From IMG/VR virus record IMGVR_UViG_3300021356_000115, positions 1 through 30,151 of that record: a stretch of 30,151 nt of DNA, one strand, 5' to 3'. Position 1 is the stretch's first letter. Every line of letters starts with the position of its first letter. This DNA comes from a virus. This document shows positions 29,099-30,151 of this stretch, piece by piece. Below the pieces are notes generated by a model that saw nothing but the letters and a program-made list of their open reading frames with translations, searched no databases and was not told the origin of the DNA. The translations under genes were made by a program, and so were the position numbers.

Positions 29099-30151
29099 AT
29101 ACAATTAGAGTAGTACATAATCACGCAGGCAACTGCATCAACTTCTATAACTCAACACAACCTGTTTATTGGAATGGTTGTCTTGAGGCAAGTGTTGCTG
29201 CTGGAACAACAGATAGAATTAATATTGAAAATAATATTAGGGATGTTGGTGCGGGTAGTAGCATCTACGAATTCTTTAGAGTTCCATATACTTTATTTGT
29301 TGATGCTGATAATGTCGGGTTCGCCAGTGCTCAGGGTGCCGTAAATTATATCAATGATGCTGCTAATACTATCAGTCAAACCAGTAGGTTTATTATGAGT
29401 GATGCGGATACCATTGATTTTAAAGTTGATGACTCATTCAGTACCATTCTGTTGGACAATGGTGATGAGTATCCCACTGACTACCTTAAGGCATCTGCAA
29501 GTGGGGACAACATTGATATCACAACTAGACAGGCAGCATCAGATATTGTCATTTATGAGGGACTGAGAGTAGCAAATGTAACCATCAATGGTGTTGGTCT
29601 TGGAACCACACAAGCAAATGTAGTTAATGATTTGAACTCTTTGTTTACACAGACTGGTGGCGCAAATGCTCCTGTCATCTCCTCTGCTAGTTCTATCACT
29701 GTTGGTGTGGGATCTATCATCAACTATGAAGCAACAACAACTGGTGGTGAGGTGTCTGCATTTGAATGGACTAACTTACCAGAAGGTGTTACTCAGGTTA
29801 CCAATCACCCACAGAAACTAATTGGTGGTTCTGATTTGAATGCTGGTACATACAATATGACCCTGAGAGCACACAACTACGTTGGGATGGCAAAGACCAC
29901 CATCACACTGAATGTAACTCAAGCTTATACAAACTCAAAATCCACATCGTTTGGTGACACTGAATATACCATCAGAACAAGACAGAGTGGTGAATTTACA
30001 AACCTGCAGAAGTCAAGTGGTCAGGCAATGCCTGCCCATAGTTATTCTATGTGGTTCAAACCAGTCTCATCAAGTAATCCTCCCAATAACCAATCCGTTT
30101 TCTTTGCCTTTAGTCAGTTAGGAACATTTAGTGGAACAAGTTATATTGATC
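29095..30151 (+). CDS. Partial adhesin-like virion protein (3' end outside window)
   Basis: ATG 29095 overlaps the upstream stop, and the frame stays open for 352 codons to the window edge. The product begins MNTIRVVHNHAGNCINFYNS. Residues about 190-275 look like an Ig-like (He_PIG/cadherin-type) domain, with APVISSASSITVGVGSIINY, an AFEWTNLPEGV turn and GTYNMTLRAHNYVG. After about 305 the pattern SYSMWFKP...VFFAFSQL suggests the beginning of a LamG/concanavalin-A-like lectin domain. A host-receptor or glycan-binding tail component is likely. Domain calls are by eye, and the C-terminus is missing. Confidence 0.75.
   Translation, partial: MNTIRVVHNHAGNCINFYNSTQPVYWNGCLEASVAAGTTDRINIENNIRDVGAGSSIYEFFRVPYTLFVDADNVGFASAQGAVNYINDAANTISQTSRFIMSDADTIDFKVDDSFSTILLDNGDEYPTDYLKASASGDNIDITTRQAASDIVIYEGLRVANVTINGVGLGTTQANVVNDLNSLFTQTGGANAPVISSASSITVGVGSIINYEATTTGGEVSAFEWTNLPEGVTQVTNHPQKLIGGSDLNAGTYNMTLRAHNYVGMAKTTITLNVTQAYTNSKSTSFGDTEYTIRTRQSGEFTNLQKSSGQAMPAHSYSMWFKPVSSSNPPNNQSVFFAFSQLGTFSGTSYID

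Overview
The window is part of a T4-like marine myovirus genome, most probably a Synechococcus or Prochlorococcus cyanomyovirus. The evidence is protein-level recognition of the T4 replication core (gp62, RegA, gp43, UvsX, gp41, gp61, NrdA, NrdB) in a cyanophage-style order with an Hsp20 gene between regA and gene 43, T4-type late promoters (TATAAATA and CTAAATA/GATAAATA variants), consensus sigma70-type promoters in front of tRNA genes, and many short overlapping conserved ORFs. All genes are on the + strand and packed tightly, often with ATGA start/stop overlaps. No psbA/psbD or other photosynthesis marker lies in the window, so the host assignment is inference.

Layout. 1-2125: the end of a small Sm-like protein, a DruA/DUF4338-like protein, clamp-loader subunit gp62 and translational repressor RegA. 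2126-2967: terminator, late promoter, hsp20, a perfect 11-bp palindrome, a promoter, a 27-residue membrane microprotein and a strong terminator. 3000-10346: two more Sm-like proteins, DNA polymerase gp43, two small proteins, UvsX, an iron/2-oxoglutarate-type dioxygenase, helicase gp41, a MazG-like NTP pyrophosphohydrolase and three small proteins. 10360-15283: tRNA-Ala, then a late block with a 463-residue protein of unknown role, a nucleotidyltransferase with a T4-like capsid-targeting N-terminus, a Lys/Glu-rich protein with an EF-hand-like loop, a DUF3008 protein and a small hydrophobic protein. 15283-16852: late promoter, a virion-type protein and three small genes. 16839-21330: primase gp61, NrdA, NrdB, terminator. 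21332-22139: small gene, GIY-YIG-like nuclease, small gene, terminator. 22144-24293: consensus promoters and six tRNAs (Arg, Gly, Asn, Val, Tyr, Ser) interleaved with small genes and a second dioxygenase. 24360-25774: seven tiny genes, most with one membrane segment. 25790-30151: late virion proteins resembling fibre or adhesin components, with tRNA-Pro between two of them; the last gene runs off the window.

How the parts fit. The left half supplies replication, recombination and nucleotide metabolism, with post-transcriptional control represented by RegA and possibly by the Sm-like trio. The middle is late, probably head-associated. The right end is tail or fibre-like. The least explained items are the Sm-like trio beside RegA with two promoter/terminator cassettes that could make short RNAs, the DruA-like gene, the probably capsid-packaged nucleotidyltransferase, the 27-residue microprotein beneath a perfect palindrome, and the membrane-microprotein cluster. 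Family calls rest on reading motifs by eye; no database search was possible.
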